Source: Candidatus Aenigmatarchaeota archaeon (GTDB lineage Archaea; Aenigmatarchaeota; Aenigmatarchaeia; PWEA01; JAGHBM01). From it: DNA of 16,538 nucleotides. The DNA is taken from the NCBI GenBank assembly GCA_023133195.1, contig JAGLWW010000003.1, forward strand, positions 1 to 16,538, given 5' to 3'. The notes beneath the pieces were generated by a model. It saw only the letters and a program-made list of their open reading frames with translations. It searched no databases and was not told the origin of the DNA. The translations under genes were made by a program, and so were the position numbers. This document shows positions 5,677 through 11,948 of the stretch, piece by piece (the stretch's first letter is position 1; each line of letters opens with the position of its first letter).

Positions 5677-5902
5677 ACTAATTCTTTTACTGACAATGAC
5701 TGTAATGTTCCTACTGATAGTACAGGAAAGGGATTTGCTTAAGGCGGTGATTTATCTTGCCAGTTCCAGTCTGTGCCTTACCATGATTTTCTTGATATTG
5801 AAGGCTCCGGACATAGCAATAACACAGGCTGCGATTGAAGTGATACTTGTCACAGTGATTTTCGTGGTGACTATAGAAAAGACAAGAAGGTTTGAGGAAT
5901 GA
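5669..5902 (+). CDS. mbhD: MbhD, DUF4040/MrpB-N-like antiporter subunit
   Basis: A membrane protein of 77 residues with about three helices. KAPDIAITQAAIEVILVTVIF matches the APD-A-TQAA signature of MbhD and of the corresponding C-terminal part of MrpA. In Mbh this segment helps build the ion path between antiporter and hydrogenase parts. It starts at GTG 5669, inside the end of mbhC, and overlaps mbhE by 4 bases (ATGA). Confidence 0.85.
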   Translation: MIELILLLTMTVMFLLIVQERDLLKAVIYLASSSLCLTMIFLILKAPDIAITQAAIEVILVTVIFVVTIEKTRRFEE

Positions 5903-6231
5903 CTGAAACTAAAATGAACAGGCCTTTGTTTTTGATAGCGCTCACGCTCTTATCAATATTCCTTTTGTCAATATTGTTCATGCCAGGATTTGCAGACTTT
6001 GATAAAAAAATATCAAATTACCACATAAGAAATGCCCTAAGAGATGCGAATGCGCCAAACGTGGTATCAACGATTGTGTGGGATTATAGGGCGTATGATA
6101 CTCTGGGTGAGGAGACAATCCTTTTCACAGCAGCTCTCGGGATTTATGCGCTTTTCCAAAAGTACAGAAAAAGAATTAGAAAGAAAGCAATCAAGATTTT
6201 TGACTTTCCAAAGAAGGTGACTAAAAAATGA
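5899..6231 (+). CDS. mbhE: MbhE, MrpA C-terminal-like subunit
   Basis: A protein of 110 residues with one N-terminal helix (about 10-30), an outer loop and a second helix near 75-92, then a basic tail. The motif NVVSTIVWDYRAYDTLGEE is the diagnostic MbhE/MrpA C-terminal signature (NxVxxIxxDxRxxDTxGE). In most bacteria this segment is fused into MrpA. Here, as in Pyrococcus Mbh, it is separate. ATGA overlap with mbhD. AAGGTGA near the 3' end serves a 31-codon ORF that follows. Confidence 0.87.
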   Translation: MTETKMNRPLFLIALTLLSIFLLSILFMPGFADFDKKISNYHIRNALRDANAPNVVSTIVWDYRAYDTLGEETILFTAALGIYALFQKYRKRIRKKAIKIFDFPKKVTKK

Positions 6232-6323
6232 AAAAAATCACAGATTTTTATATTTTCCAACTTTTGGAAACGAGGTTTCCAATATTGAGAACCAACGGTT
6301 CTCAAATAGGGGTTGAAAAATGA
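6228..6323 (+). CDS. 31-residue coupled small ORF between mbhE and mbhF, hairpin-rich
   Basis: ATG 6228 overlaps the mbhE stop (ATGA) and the stop overlaps the mbhF ATG (ATGA), so the reading frame exactly fills the E/F gap. AAGGTGA (6214-6220) is a good ribosome site 7 bases ahead. The peptide starts MKKITDFYIFQLLETRF and ends GSQIGVEK. It has no membrane helix and I know no homologue. The same bases carry three perfect inverted repeats. Either a real micro-protein or a coupling/attenuation element fits. Coding is unproven. Confidence 0.4.
   Translation: MKKITDFYIFQLLETRFPILRTNGSQIGVEK
6254..6305 (+). repeat. Cluster of three perfect inverted repeats in the mbhE-mbhF junction
   Basis: TTTCCAA (6254-6260) pairs with TTGGAAA (6264-6270). 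TTGGAAAC (6264-6271) pairs with GTTTCCAA (6275-6282). TTGAGAACC (6285-6293) pairs with GGTTCTCAA (6297-6305). All stems are perfect with 3-base loops. The first two share an arm, so they exclude each other like a switch. No T run follows, so simple termination is unlikely. Confidence 0.6.
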
Positions 6324-6718
6324 CTGTCATAAAGGAAACAGTATCAAGAGTCATGCTCCCGTTTCTGTTACTTTACAGTATTTATATAATAACACATGGC
6401 CATCTGACCCCCGGGGGAGGGTTTCAGGGCGGAGTATTGCTTGCATCCACAATAATACTTGTGTGCATTGTTTACGGCCTTCAGAAAGCGGAGCATATAA
6501 TAAAGAGAGAGACTTCCCACAAGGTAGAAGTTATAGCAGGGATACTCCTGGCGCTTCTTGTTGTTTTTGAGTTCTTCATAAGGAAGAGCTTGTTTGCGAC
6601 AGGATCTCTTTTCAGGTTATGGAGCGGAGGGGAGATAATGTTTCTTAACATAACAGCAGGTGTCATGGTCATGATGGCCTTCCTCTTGATATTTTATTCA
6701 ATGGTGAAAGAAGAATGA
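6320..6718 (+). CDS. mbhF: Mrp/Mnh B-type antiporter subunit, MbhF
   Basis: A membrane protein of 132 residues with four helices. The signature THGHLTPGGGFQGGVLLA at about residues 25-42 is diagnostic of MnhB/MrpB, and SGGEIMFLNITAGVMV supports it. It is part of the antiporter module. The start ATG overlaps the stop of the 31-codon ORF. A ribosome site for mbhG (AGGTGGAGAT) follows its stop with 12 bases between genes. Confidence 0.88.
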   Translation: MTVIKETVSRVMLPFLLLYSIYIITHGHLTPGGGFQGGVLLASTIILVCIVYGLQKAEHIIKRETSHKVEVIAGILLALLVVFEFFIRKSLFATGSLFRLWSGGEIMFLNITAGVMVMMAFLLIFYSMVKEE

Positions 6719-6730
6719 AAAGGTGGAGAT

Positions 6731-7078
6731 ATGATTGAATACGTATTTGGCACGGTCTTTATAATAATAGGCATCTATTGCCTAGTCCTGAAAAGAAATC
6801 TTATAAAGAAGATAATGGGTTTGGGAATAATATCCATGGGTATCCATCTCCTGCTTATAACAATGGGTTACAGGGCAGGAGGAATAATTCCCCTAATAAC
6901 CCCGGAAAACATGCTTACTTTTTCCCAGTATTCCGTTGATCCCATGCCCCAAGCCCTGGTGTTGACTTCCATAGTAATAGATTTGTCAATAACTGCCCTG
7001 GCACTTTCGATAGCCATAATGATTTATGAAAAAAAGAAAACTCTGGATACAGGTAAAATGAAGGAGCTGTTCGGATGA
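6731..7078 (+). CDS. mbhG: Mrp/Mnh C-type (NuoK-like) subunit, MbhG
   Basis: A membrane protein of 115 residues with three helices, homologous to NuoK and MnhC/MrpC. SMGIHLLLITMGYRAGG and DPMPQALVLTSIVIDLSITA (the conserved DPxPQALVLT-IVI run at about residues 75-94) identify it. It forms ion-path helices of the antiporter next to MbhH. GGTGGAGAT precedes the ATG. ATGA overlap with mbhH. Confidence 0.9.
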   Translation: MIEYVFGTVFIIIGIYCLVLKRNLIKKIMGLGIISMGIHLLLITMGYRAGGIIPLITPENMLTFSQYSVDPMPQALVLTSIVIDLSITALALSIAIMIYEKKKTLDTGKMKELFG

Positions 7079-8490
7079 TAACATTATACCTGCCTTTGGC
7101 GGTCCTGCTCGTGGCTGGATTCCTCACGCCTCTTATAGGAATAAAGTTGAAGCTTTTCAGGAGAATCTTTGTAACTTCAGTGCTTCTTTTTTCATTTTTC
7201 TTCTGGATTGCCCTTGCACCGACAGTACTTTCCGGAGAAATTCTGACCTGCAACATGAATGAATGGCCTCCTCCCTTCGGGATAACCCTGGTGGTAGATT
7301 CTTTATCAATAGTCTTGCTGGTCGTTATATCGGGACTGAGCCTTATTATAAGCCCGCTCATAGAAAAATTTATAAAGGAAAGAAGGTCCGAGTTCTATTC
7401 CCTGTTCCTTCTGATGGTTGTCGGGATGACAGGGATAGTGATAACAGGAGACCTTTTCAATCTTTTTGTCTTCACGGAGATAATGGTAATAAGTTCTTAT
7501 GCGCTCAGCATTTTCAAAAGGGACGGGAAGGGGCTGGAAGCCGGGCTGAAATACCTTATTGTCGGTACTTTTGCATCATCCCTGATACTTCTGGGGATAG
7601 CATTGCTTTACGGCATTACAGGGACGCTGAACATGGCAGATTTAATTTTAAAAATTCCTCTCAGGCAGGCAATGATACCTCTTGGACTTATATTGGTCGG
7701 CTACCTCACGGAGATAGGTGCAGTTCCCTTTCATTTCTGGAAGCCTGATGTTGCGGAGGGAGTGTCCATCCCCGTGGCTGCCATGATTGTTTCTGTCTCA
7801 ACCGGCGTGGGAGTTTACGCTCTGATAAGGATATTATTTGTGTTCTCTTTCCTTCAGTTAAATTATCTCCTTATGATTCTTGGACTGCTTTCCATGGTGG
7901 TCGGGGCATTTATGGCACTCTTCCAAGAAGATCTGAGAAGGATGCTTGCCTATTCCTCAGTCTCACAGATGGGTTACATACTATTCGCTTTCAGTCTTGG
8001 TGTGGTAGGCTTCACTGCAGGTTTGTTCCACCTAATAAACAATGCTTTGCTGAAGATGCTTCTCTTCCTCATAATCGGTTCTGTGATATGGAAGTACGGA
8101 AAGATAAAGCCTGTGAACATGCCAGTAACCGGTGCATGTTTTCTTCTGGCCTCCTTGGGAATAGCAGGAATACCGCCACTGAACGGCTTCGCAAGCAAGT
8201 TCCTTATTTATGAGGCCGGGTTCCGCAGCGGCTTTGTCCTACCAACTTTGGTGGCTATAATAGTGTCCGTTGTGACGCTGGCTTATTATTTAAAAGCATT
8301 TGGAAAACTTTTTTCCGGCTCTAAAAAGAGGGTAAAAGAGGACAAGTCTTTCCTTATTCCCGTCATTATCCTTACGTTTTTCTGCATAATCATGGGTCTG
8401 TTTCCGAATCTCGTCATCCAAGTACTCGACCCCGTGGTAAAATCTTTATTAGGAAATACGGATTATTATTGTTCAGTATTCGGTTGTTAA
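7075..8490 (+). CDS. mbhH: MbhH, MrpD/NuoM-like ion-pumping subunit
   Basis: A membrane protein of 471 residues with about 14 helices, the large antiporter subunit. Glu135 in FNLFVFTEIMVISSYAL is the conserved ion-path Glu of helix 5. Lys159 in EAGLKYLIVGTFASS, Lys223 in PFHFWKPDVAEG and the AYSSVSQMGYILFA run are family hallmarks. In Mbh it moves Na+/H+ across the membrane, coupled to H2 formation. It is somewhat shorter than Pyrococcus MbhH. The stop lies one base ahead of the surface-protein ATG, which is an insertion relative to the usual H-I order. Confidence 0.92.
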   Translation: MITLYLPLAVLLVAGFLTPLIGIKLKLFRRIFVTSVLLFSFFFWIALAPTVLSGEILTCNMNEWPPPFGITLVVDSLSIVLLVVISGLSLIISPLIEKFIKERRSEFYSLFLLMVVGMTGIVITGDLFNLFVFTEIMVISSYALSIFKRDGKGLEAGLKYLIVGTFASSLILLGIALLYGITGTLNMADLILKIPLRQAMIPLGLILVGYLTEIGAVPFHFWKPDVAEGVSIPVAAMIVSVSTGVGVYALIRILFVFSFLQLNYLLMILGLLSMVVGAFMALFQEDLRRMLAYSSVSQMGYILFAFSLGVVGFTAGLFHLINNALLKMLLFLIIGSVIWKYGKIKPVNMPVTGACFLLASLGIAGIPPLNGFASKFLIYEAGFRSGFVLPTLVAIIVSVVTLAYYLKAFGKLFSGSKKRVKEDKSFLIPVIILTFFCIIMGLFPNLVIQVLDPVVKSLLGNTDYYCSVFGC

Positions 8491-8491
8491 C

Positions 8492-10684
8492 ATGAAAGGA
8501 ATATCAGTTTTCATAGCAACGATAATTCTGATAGCTTTCGTAATAGCTGTTGCAGCTCTGACAGCTCCCTTTGTCATGGATTTGACCAAATCCAAGGGAG
8601 CAGGCGTGGAAGAAAAAGGGAAGACGGCGGTAGAATGTGGAATGGGAGCATTGAACATAGAGAGCCTGACTTCCAACGGAAACCTTAAAGTCACTATAGA
8701 AAACCTGGGCCAGACAGATCTCTCAGGCCTGAAGATAGTGGCCTACAACCAGAGCGGCTCCTACACATACGATGCAACGCCAAGTTCAATTTCAGTGGGC
8801 TCCAAGTTAACCATCTCTTCTGATATCCCAGGAGGAACTGTGACTAAAATAAAAGTTCTGACAAACTGTCCGACAGTCTCGGACGAATATGATACAGGTT
8901 TAACGTCAACAACTTCAACCACAGCAGCAACCACTACAATACCTTGCGGTGAATATATAAACTTCAACACAGATTTAGACCACGATATAACTGGCTGCAC
9001 TGGAACGATTTTGTACATAAATGCCTCTGACGTGACACTAGACTGCAATAATTATCTTCTCAACACGAGTGGGGACTATGGTATAAACAACACGGGATTT
9101 AACAACGTAACAATAAAGGATTGTAGAATAGAGTTGAACGTTTCTAATCCTGGATATGGTATTTATTTCAATGATAATGCAGATTTAGGTGTCGTGGAAA
9201 ACAACACATTAACCGTAGACGGTATCGGTGTATATCTTTACAACAGTTCCAATAACACAATAAAAGATAACACTGTAGATACATATGATGTAGATAATTC
9301 TCCTGCAATATATTTGAGGAATCAATCTTCTTACAATATGATATACAACAATGACATATACACGGAAAGGAACAATGCTTATGGCATTTACCTTTATGAT
9401 TTGTGTCATTGGAACAATATAACAAATAATTACATTTATACAGAACTACAGAGCGGAAATGGCGTATATTTGAGAAATTCGTCCTACAATACGATACATG
9501 ATAATGACATATATATGTGGATGTGGGCTTTAGGTGTTTGGCTGAGGTATGGAAGTTCAAACAATATCATAACCAACAATTATATATATGCCGATGGCGG
9601 TCTTAATTACGGAATCGGGATAAGGGATTCGTCCGACGATAGTACAGTAGTTGGTAACACTATTATACTGGAAGACTCCTTTGGTTCAAATTATGGAATT
9701 TACGTTCCTAACAGCGTTAATGGATTGAACATTTCCGATAATGAAATAACAGTTTATGATTCTGATGGGGGTTATGGGATTTATCTTCAATCTCTTTCAG
9801 GATCGGATATAGTGAATAACACTATAAACACAACAGGTTCCAGTTCATATGGTATTTATTTATATTCCAGTTTTGATAACCGAGTTTCACAGGGTTCGAT
9901 AATAACTGAAGGTGGAAAAGATTATTATCTCCGAGATGCGGAAAACAACAACTCATTTAGGAAAACAAATTTCACGGATTCGAGGCAAATAGAATTTTAC
10001 GATACAACCAGCTGGTTCAACTATAATAACGAAAGCTCCGGCGGAGTCTGGCTAAATACTTCCGTAAACTCGTCTGCCACATTAACAAGGGAACTCACCT
10101 CTTGGACTCAATCTCTAGTGGAATGGAACGATACTGCAACCGATATAAAAACTCAATATAACTTATCCGGGCTTTATGAAGATACTTATAGAATACGTGA
10201 GAATGGAAATATCTTGGGTTACCCGTTTGCCACGAATGGAGAGCTAAACTTTTCTGTAAACTTATCCGGTGAACATCAGATGGATGTTACATACTGGGGA
10301 GGTTGTTTCCTTGCCGGAACCAAGATAACCATGGCAGACGGAAACGGAAAGAACATAGAAGACATAAAAATTGATGATTACGTATTTTCTTACAACTTAG
10401 GAGAAAGAAAGTATGAGAAGGCAAAAGTTACAAGAACCTTTGAGCACGGCAGAGGTTTGCCGTACTATCTCGTTATCAATGATAATTTGAAGGTGACCCC
10501 GAACCATCCTGTTTATGTAAACGGAGAATGGAAAGCAGCCGGTTCTCTGAAAAAAGGAGACAGGCTTTTCACAGGAAAAGTTGAAAGCATTGTAAAGGTT
10601 TACAAGAAAAAAGAAACATACAACCTTGAAGTCGAGAGAAACCACAACTACTTTGCTGAAGGAGTTCTTGTGCACAACAAGTGA
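8492..10684 (+). CDS. Pilin-signal, NosD-like beta-helix, C-terminal Hint-domain surface protein
   Basis: A protein of 730 residues in four parts. (1) A class III (pilin-type) signal: MKG then hydrophobic ISVFIATIILIAFVIAVAALTA, with likely cleavage after Gly3. (2) Residues about 50-120, a small beta domain with VTIENLGQTDLSGLKIVAY, then a Thr-rich linker near 130-142. (3) Residues about 145-500, right-handed beta-helix repeats of NosD/PbH1 type (units such as NNTIKDNTV, YGIYLY), dense in N-x-S/T sites. (4) Residues 605-729, a Hint domain with Cys605 in CFLAGTKITM, block B TPNHPVYV and the end HNYFAEGVLVHNK. It should sit on the cell surface and cut itself before Cys605. No ribosome site is seen. 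The nearby A24-type peptidase could process it. Cargo and partner are unknown. Confidence 0.82.
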   Translation: MKGISVFIATIILIAFVIAVAALTAPFVMDLTKSKGAGVEEKGKTAVECGMGALNIESLTSNGNLKVTIENLGQTDLSGLKIVAYNQSGSYTYDATPSSISVGSKLTISSDIPGGTVTKIKVLTNCPTVSDEYDTGLTSTTSTTAATTTIPCGEYINFNTDLDHDITGCTGTILYINASDVTLDCNNYLLNTSGDYGINNTGFNNVTIKDCRIELNVSNPGYGIYFNDNADLGVVENNTLTVDGIGVYLYNSSNNTIKDNTVDTYDVDNSPAIYLRNQSSYNMIYNNDIYTERNNAYGIYLYDLCHWNNITNNYIYTELQSGNGVYLRNSSYNTIHDNDIYMWMWALGVWLRYGSSNNIITNNYIYADGGLNYGIGIRDSSDDSTVVGNTIILEDSFGSNYGIYVPNSVNGLNISDNEITVYDSDGGYGIYLQSLSGSDIVNNTINTTGSSSYGIYLYSSFDNRVSQGSIITEGGKDYYLRDAENNNSFRKTNFTDSRQIEFYDTTSWFNYNNESSGGVWLNTSVNSSATLTRELTSWTQSLVEWNDTATDIKTQYNLSGLYEDTYRIRENGNILGYPFATNGELNFSVNLSGEHQMDVTYWGGCFLAGTKITMADGNGKNIEDIKIDDYVFSYNLGERKYEKAKVTRTFEHGRGLPYYLVINDNLKVTPNHPVYVNGEWKAAGSLKKGDRLFTGKVESIVKVYKKKETYNLEVERNHNYFAEGVLVHNK
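10304..10681 (+). other. Hint (intein/Hedgehog-like) autoprocessing domain at the surface-protein C-terminus
   Basis: These are residues 605-729+1 of the preceding gene, about 125 residues with no endonuclease. Cys1, the block B Thr-x-x-His and the C-terminal His-Asn are all present. Residue +1 is Lys and then the stop, so ordinary splicing cannot happen. N-terminal cleavage or Hedgehog-like transfer is possible. A degenerate intein that lost its C-extein is the alternative. Confidence 0.8.
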
Positions 10685-10688
10685 TTTT

Positions 10689-10904
10689 ATGAAGAAGGAA
10701 AAAGAAAGGGAAACAGAGATGTATCTCTGCGGTGAAGAGTACAACAAGGATTATGAGATGAACAGTGATTACTTCTTTGATTCCATCCTGAAGTTTTTTG
10801 GCATAAAAAGACTCGGGAAAGCGCATTCCGGTGACTTGAGCTCTTACCTTTACTGGCTGGTTCTCGGGACCATACTGGTCATACTTATGCTGGTGATAAT
10901 GTGA
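10689..10904 (+). CDS. mbhI: MbhI-like lateral-helix membrane subunit
   Basis: A protein of 71 residues. MYLCGEE at about residues 11-17, an amphipathic stretch (DYFFDSILKFFGI), and HSGDLSSYLYWL leading into one C-terminal membrane helix match the C-terminus of NuoL-like subunits, which MbhI provides in Mbh. The position just before the small subunit agrees. Pyrococcus MbhI is longer, as far as I recall, so this is a short form or the N-terminal part is missing. An upstream TTG-type start inside the previous gene is unlikely. It overlaps mbhJ by 4 bases. Confidence 0.65.
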   Translation: MKKEKERETEMYLCGEEYNKDYEMNSDYFFDSILKFFGIKRLGKAHSGDLSSYLYWLVLGTILVILMLVIM

Positions 10905-11320
10905 AAAGTTATTCAAGGAAGAAGAGTCCGTGGATAATACATTTTTCCTGTTCAGGATGTAACGGCTGCACGATTGAGGAACTGGCCTCGCTTACACCAA
11001 GATTTGACATAGAAAGATTTGGTGCACAGTTCAGGGGCTCTCCGAGGCACGCGGACATCCTTTTGGTGGATGGAGTGGTGAACAAGAAAGTCTCAAAAAG
11101 ACTTAAAAGGATATATAACCAGATGGCCAAGCCTCGTGTCGTGATGGCCGTAGGAGCATGTGCCACAGGACTGGGAGTCTTCCGCGGAAATTACGGTCTG
11201 GAAGGCCCGCTGGACAAAGTTCTGCCGGTCGATGTTTTTGTTTCAGGTTGTCCGCCGAGGCCGGAGTCAATAATAGACGGCCTGCTTAAGGCAATAAAGA
11301 TTTTAGGTGAGAAAGATTAA
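10901..11320 (+). CDS. mbhJ: [NiFe]-hydrogenase small subunit, MbhJ (NuoB-like)
   Basis: A protein of 139 residues that holds the single [4Fe-4S] cluster next to the [NiFe] site. The ligands visible are Cys20 and Cys23 in CSGCNGCTIEE, one Cys in VGACATGLG and one in SGCPPRPESI. It is short, as is normal for group 4 small subunits, which lack the twin-arginine signal of periplasmic hydrogenases, so it faces the cytoplasm. The start is GTG 10901, preceded by GGTGATAAT and overlapping mbhI. Its 3' end overlaps the next small membrane gene by 14 bases. Confidence 0.93.
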   Translation: MKSYSRKKSPWIIHFSCSGCNGCTIEELASLTPRFDIERFGAQFRGSPRHADILLVDGVVNKKVSKRLKRIYNQMAKPRVVMAVGACATGLGVFRGNYGLEGPLDKVLPVDVFVSGCPPRPESIIDGLLKAIKILGEKD

Positions 11321-11564
11321 GGACAAGAATTTTATAATCGATATCATAATGTTAATAGAGTTTATAATATTATCTTTCACAAGTATCATACTTTTCTTCC
11401 TAGCAAGGGGAGGGAGGGGTCTAAATTATTTCCTTGGTCTAAGCAGAAGCCATTGGATTTCTGTGCACGAAATTATAGGAATAATTTTCATAATAACCGT
11501 GACCGTTCACATAATTTTGCATTGGAAATATTTCTATTTCAAAATAAAGAGGTCTAAAAAATGA
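11307..11564 (+). CDS. Two-helix, His-rich DUF4405/cytochrome-b-like membrane protein
   Basis: A protein of 85 residues with two membrane helices (about 12-33 and 55-76). Four histidines lie at or in the second helix: His49, His54, His68 and His72 (pattern SHWISVHEIIG, then VHIILHW). This resembles DUF4405, the small cytochrome-b-like family where such His residues can bind heme. It is not part of the standard Mbh gene set, yet it sits between mbhJ and mbhK with overlaps on both sides. Heme binding is inference. The GTG start at 11307 lacks a clear ribosome site. ATG 11349 would remove the basic N-terminus and cut the first helix. Confidence 0.65.
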   Translation: MRKIKDKNFIIDIIMLIEFIILSFTSIILFFLARGGRGLNYFLGLSRSHWISVHEIIGIIFIITVTVHIILHWKYFYFKIKRSKK

Positions 11565-11944
11565 AAAACTTAAAGAAGCTGGGCAAAGTTTACAAAAAGG
11601 AAAAGGAAAGGATATGGATGTCCGTCCCGAGAAAGGACTTGTTAAATGTTTGCGAGAAGCTGAAGTATGAATATGGAGTTAATCGCGTTATCTCAATCTC
11701 CGGATATGACACAGGAAAGGTAATAGAAGTTGTCTACCACTTGGAGTTGGGCCACGGTATCCTTAACGTGAAAACAGAGGTCTCAAAGAAAATCAATCTG
11801 GTGGATTCCATAATTACCGTTTTCCCCTCGGCCAATCTGTTTGAACGGGAGCTGGCAGAGATGCTTGGTATAATCGTGGTTGGCCACCCCAACCTGAAAA
11901 AACTTTTCCTGCCCAAGGAGATAGACCATCCATTGAGGAAGTGA
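11561..11944 (+). CDS. mbhK: MbhK, NuoC/30-kDa-like hydrogenase subunit
   Basis: A protein of 127 residues, soluble, on the cytoplasmic hydrogenase arm. FPSANLFERELAEMLGI and GHPNLKKLFLPKEI match the 30-kDa subunit signature (ERExxDxxGIxxxGHPxLxRLxLP) of complex I NuoC. It binds the large subunit MbhL, encoded next with only 4 bases between. Its ATG overlaps the stop of the DUF4405-like gene (ATGA). Normal length for MbhK-type proteins. Confidence 0.9.
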   Translation: MKNLKKLGKVYKKEKERIWMSVPRKDLLNVCEKLKYEYGVNRVISISGYDTGKVIEVVYHLELGHGILNVKTEVSKKINLVDSIITVFPSANLFERELAEMLGIIVVGHPNLKKLFLPKEIDHPLRK

Positions 11945-11948
11945 TAAA

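Noticed and set aside
7263..7748. Plus-strand frame within mbhH
   Set aside because: Lies wholly inside the well-supported mbhH in another frame and lacks membrane helices or family motifs.
9168..9560. Minus-strand frame rich in Cys, His and Tyr inside the beta-helix gene
   Set aside because: It is an antisense shadow of Asn- and Tyr-rich repeats, with no promoter or ribosome site.
8940..9990. Repeated Asn-rich units as a DNA-level tandem repeat
   Set aside because: The units are similar only at protein level (beta-helix rungs). The bases differ between units and no CRISPR-like spacing exists.
10626..10688. Longer N-terminus for the mbhI-like gene
   Set aside because: It would overlap the Hint domain by about 60 bases with no ribosome site, and the family motif begins only after ATG 10689.
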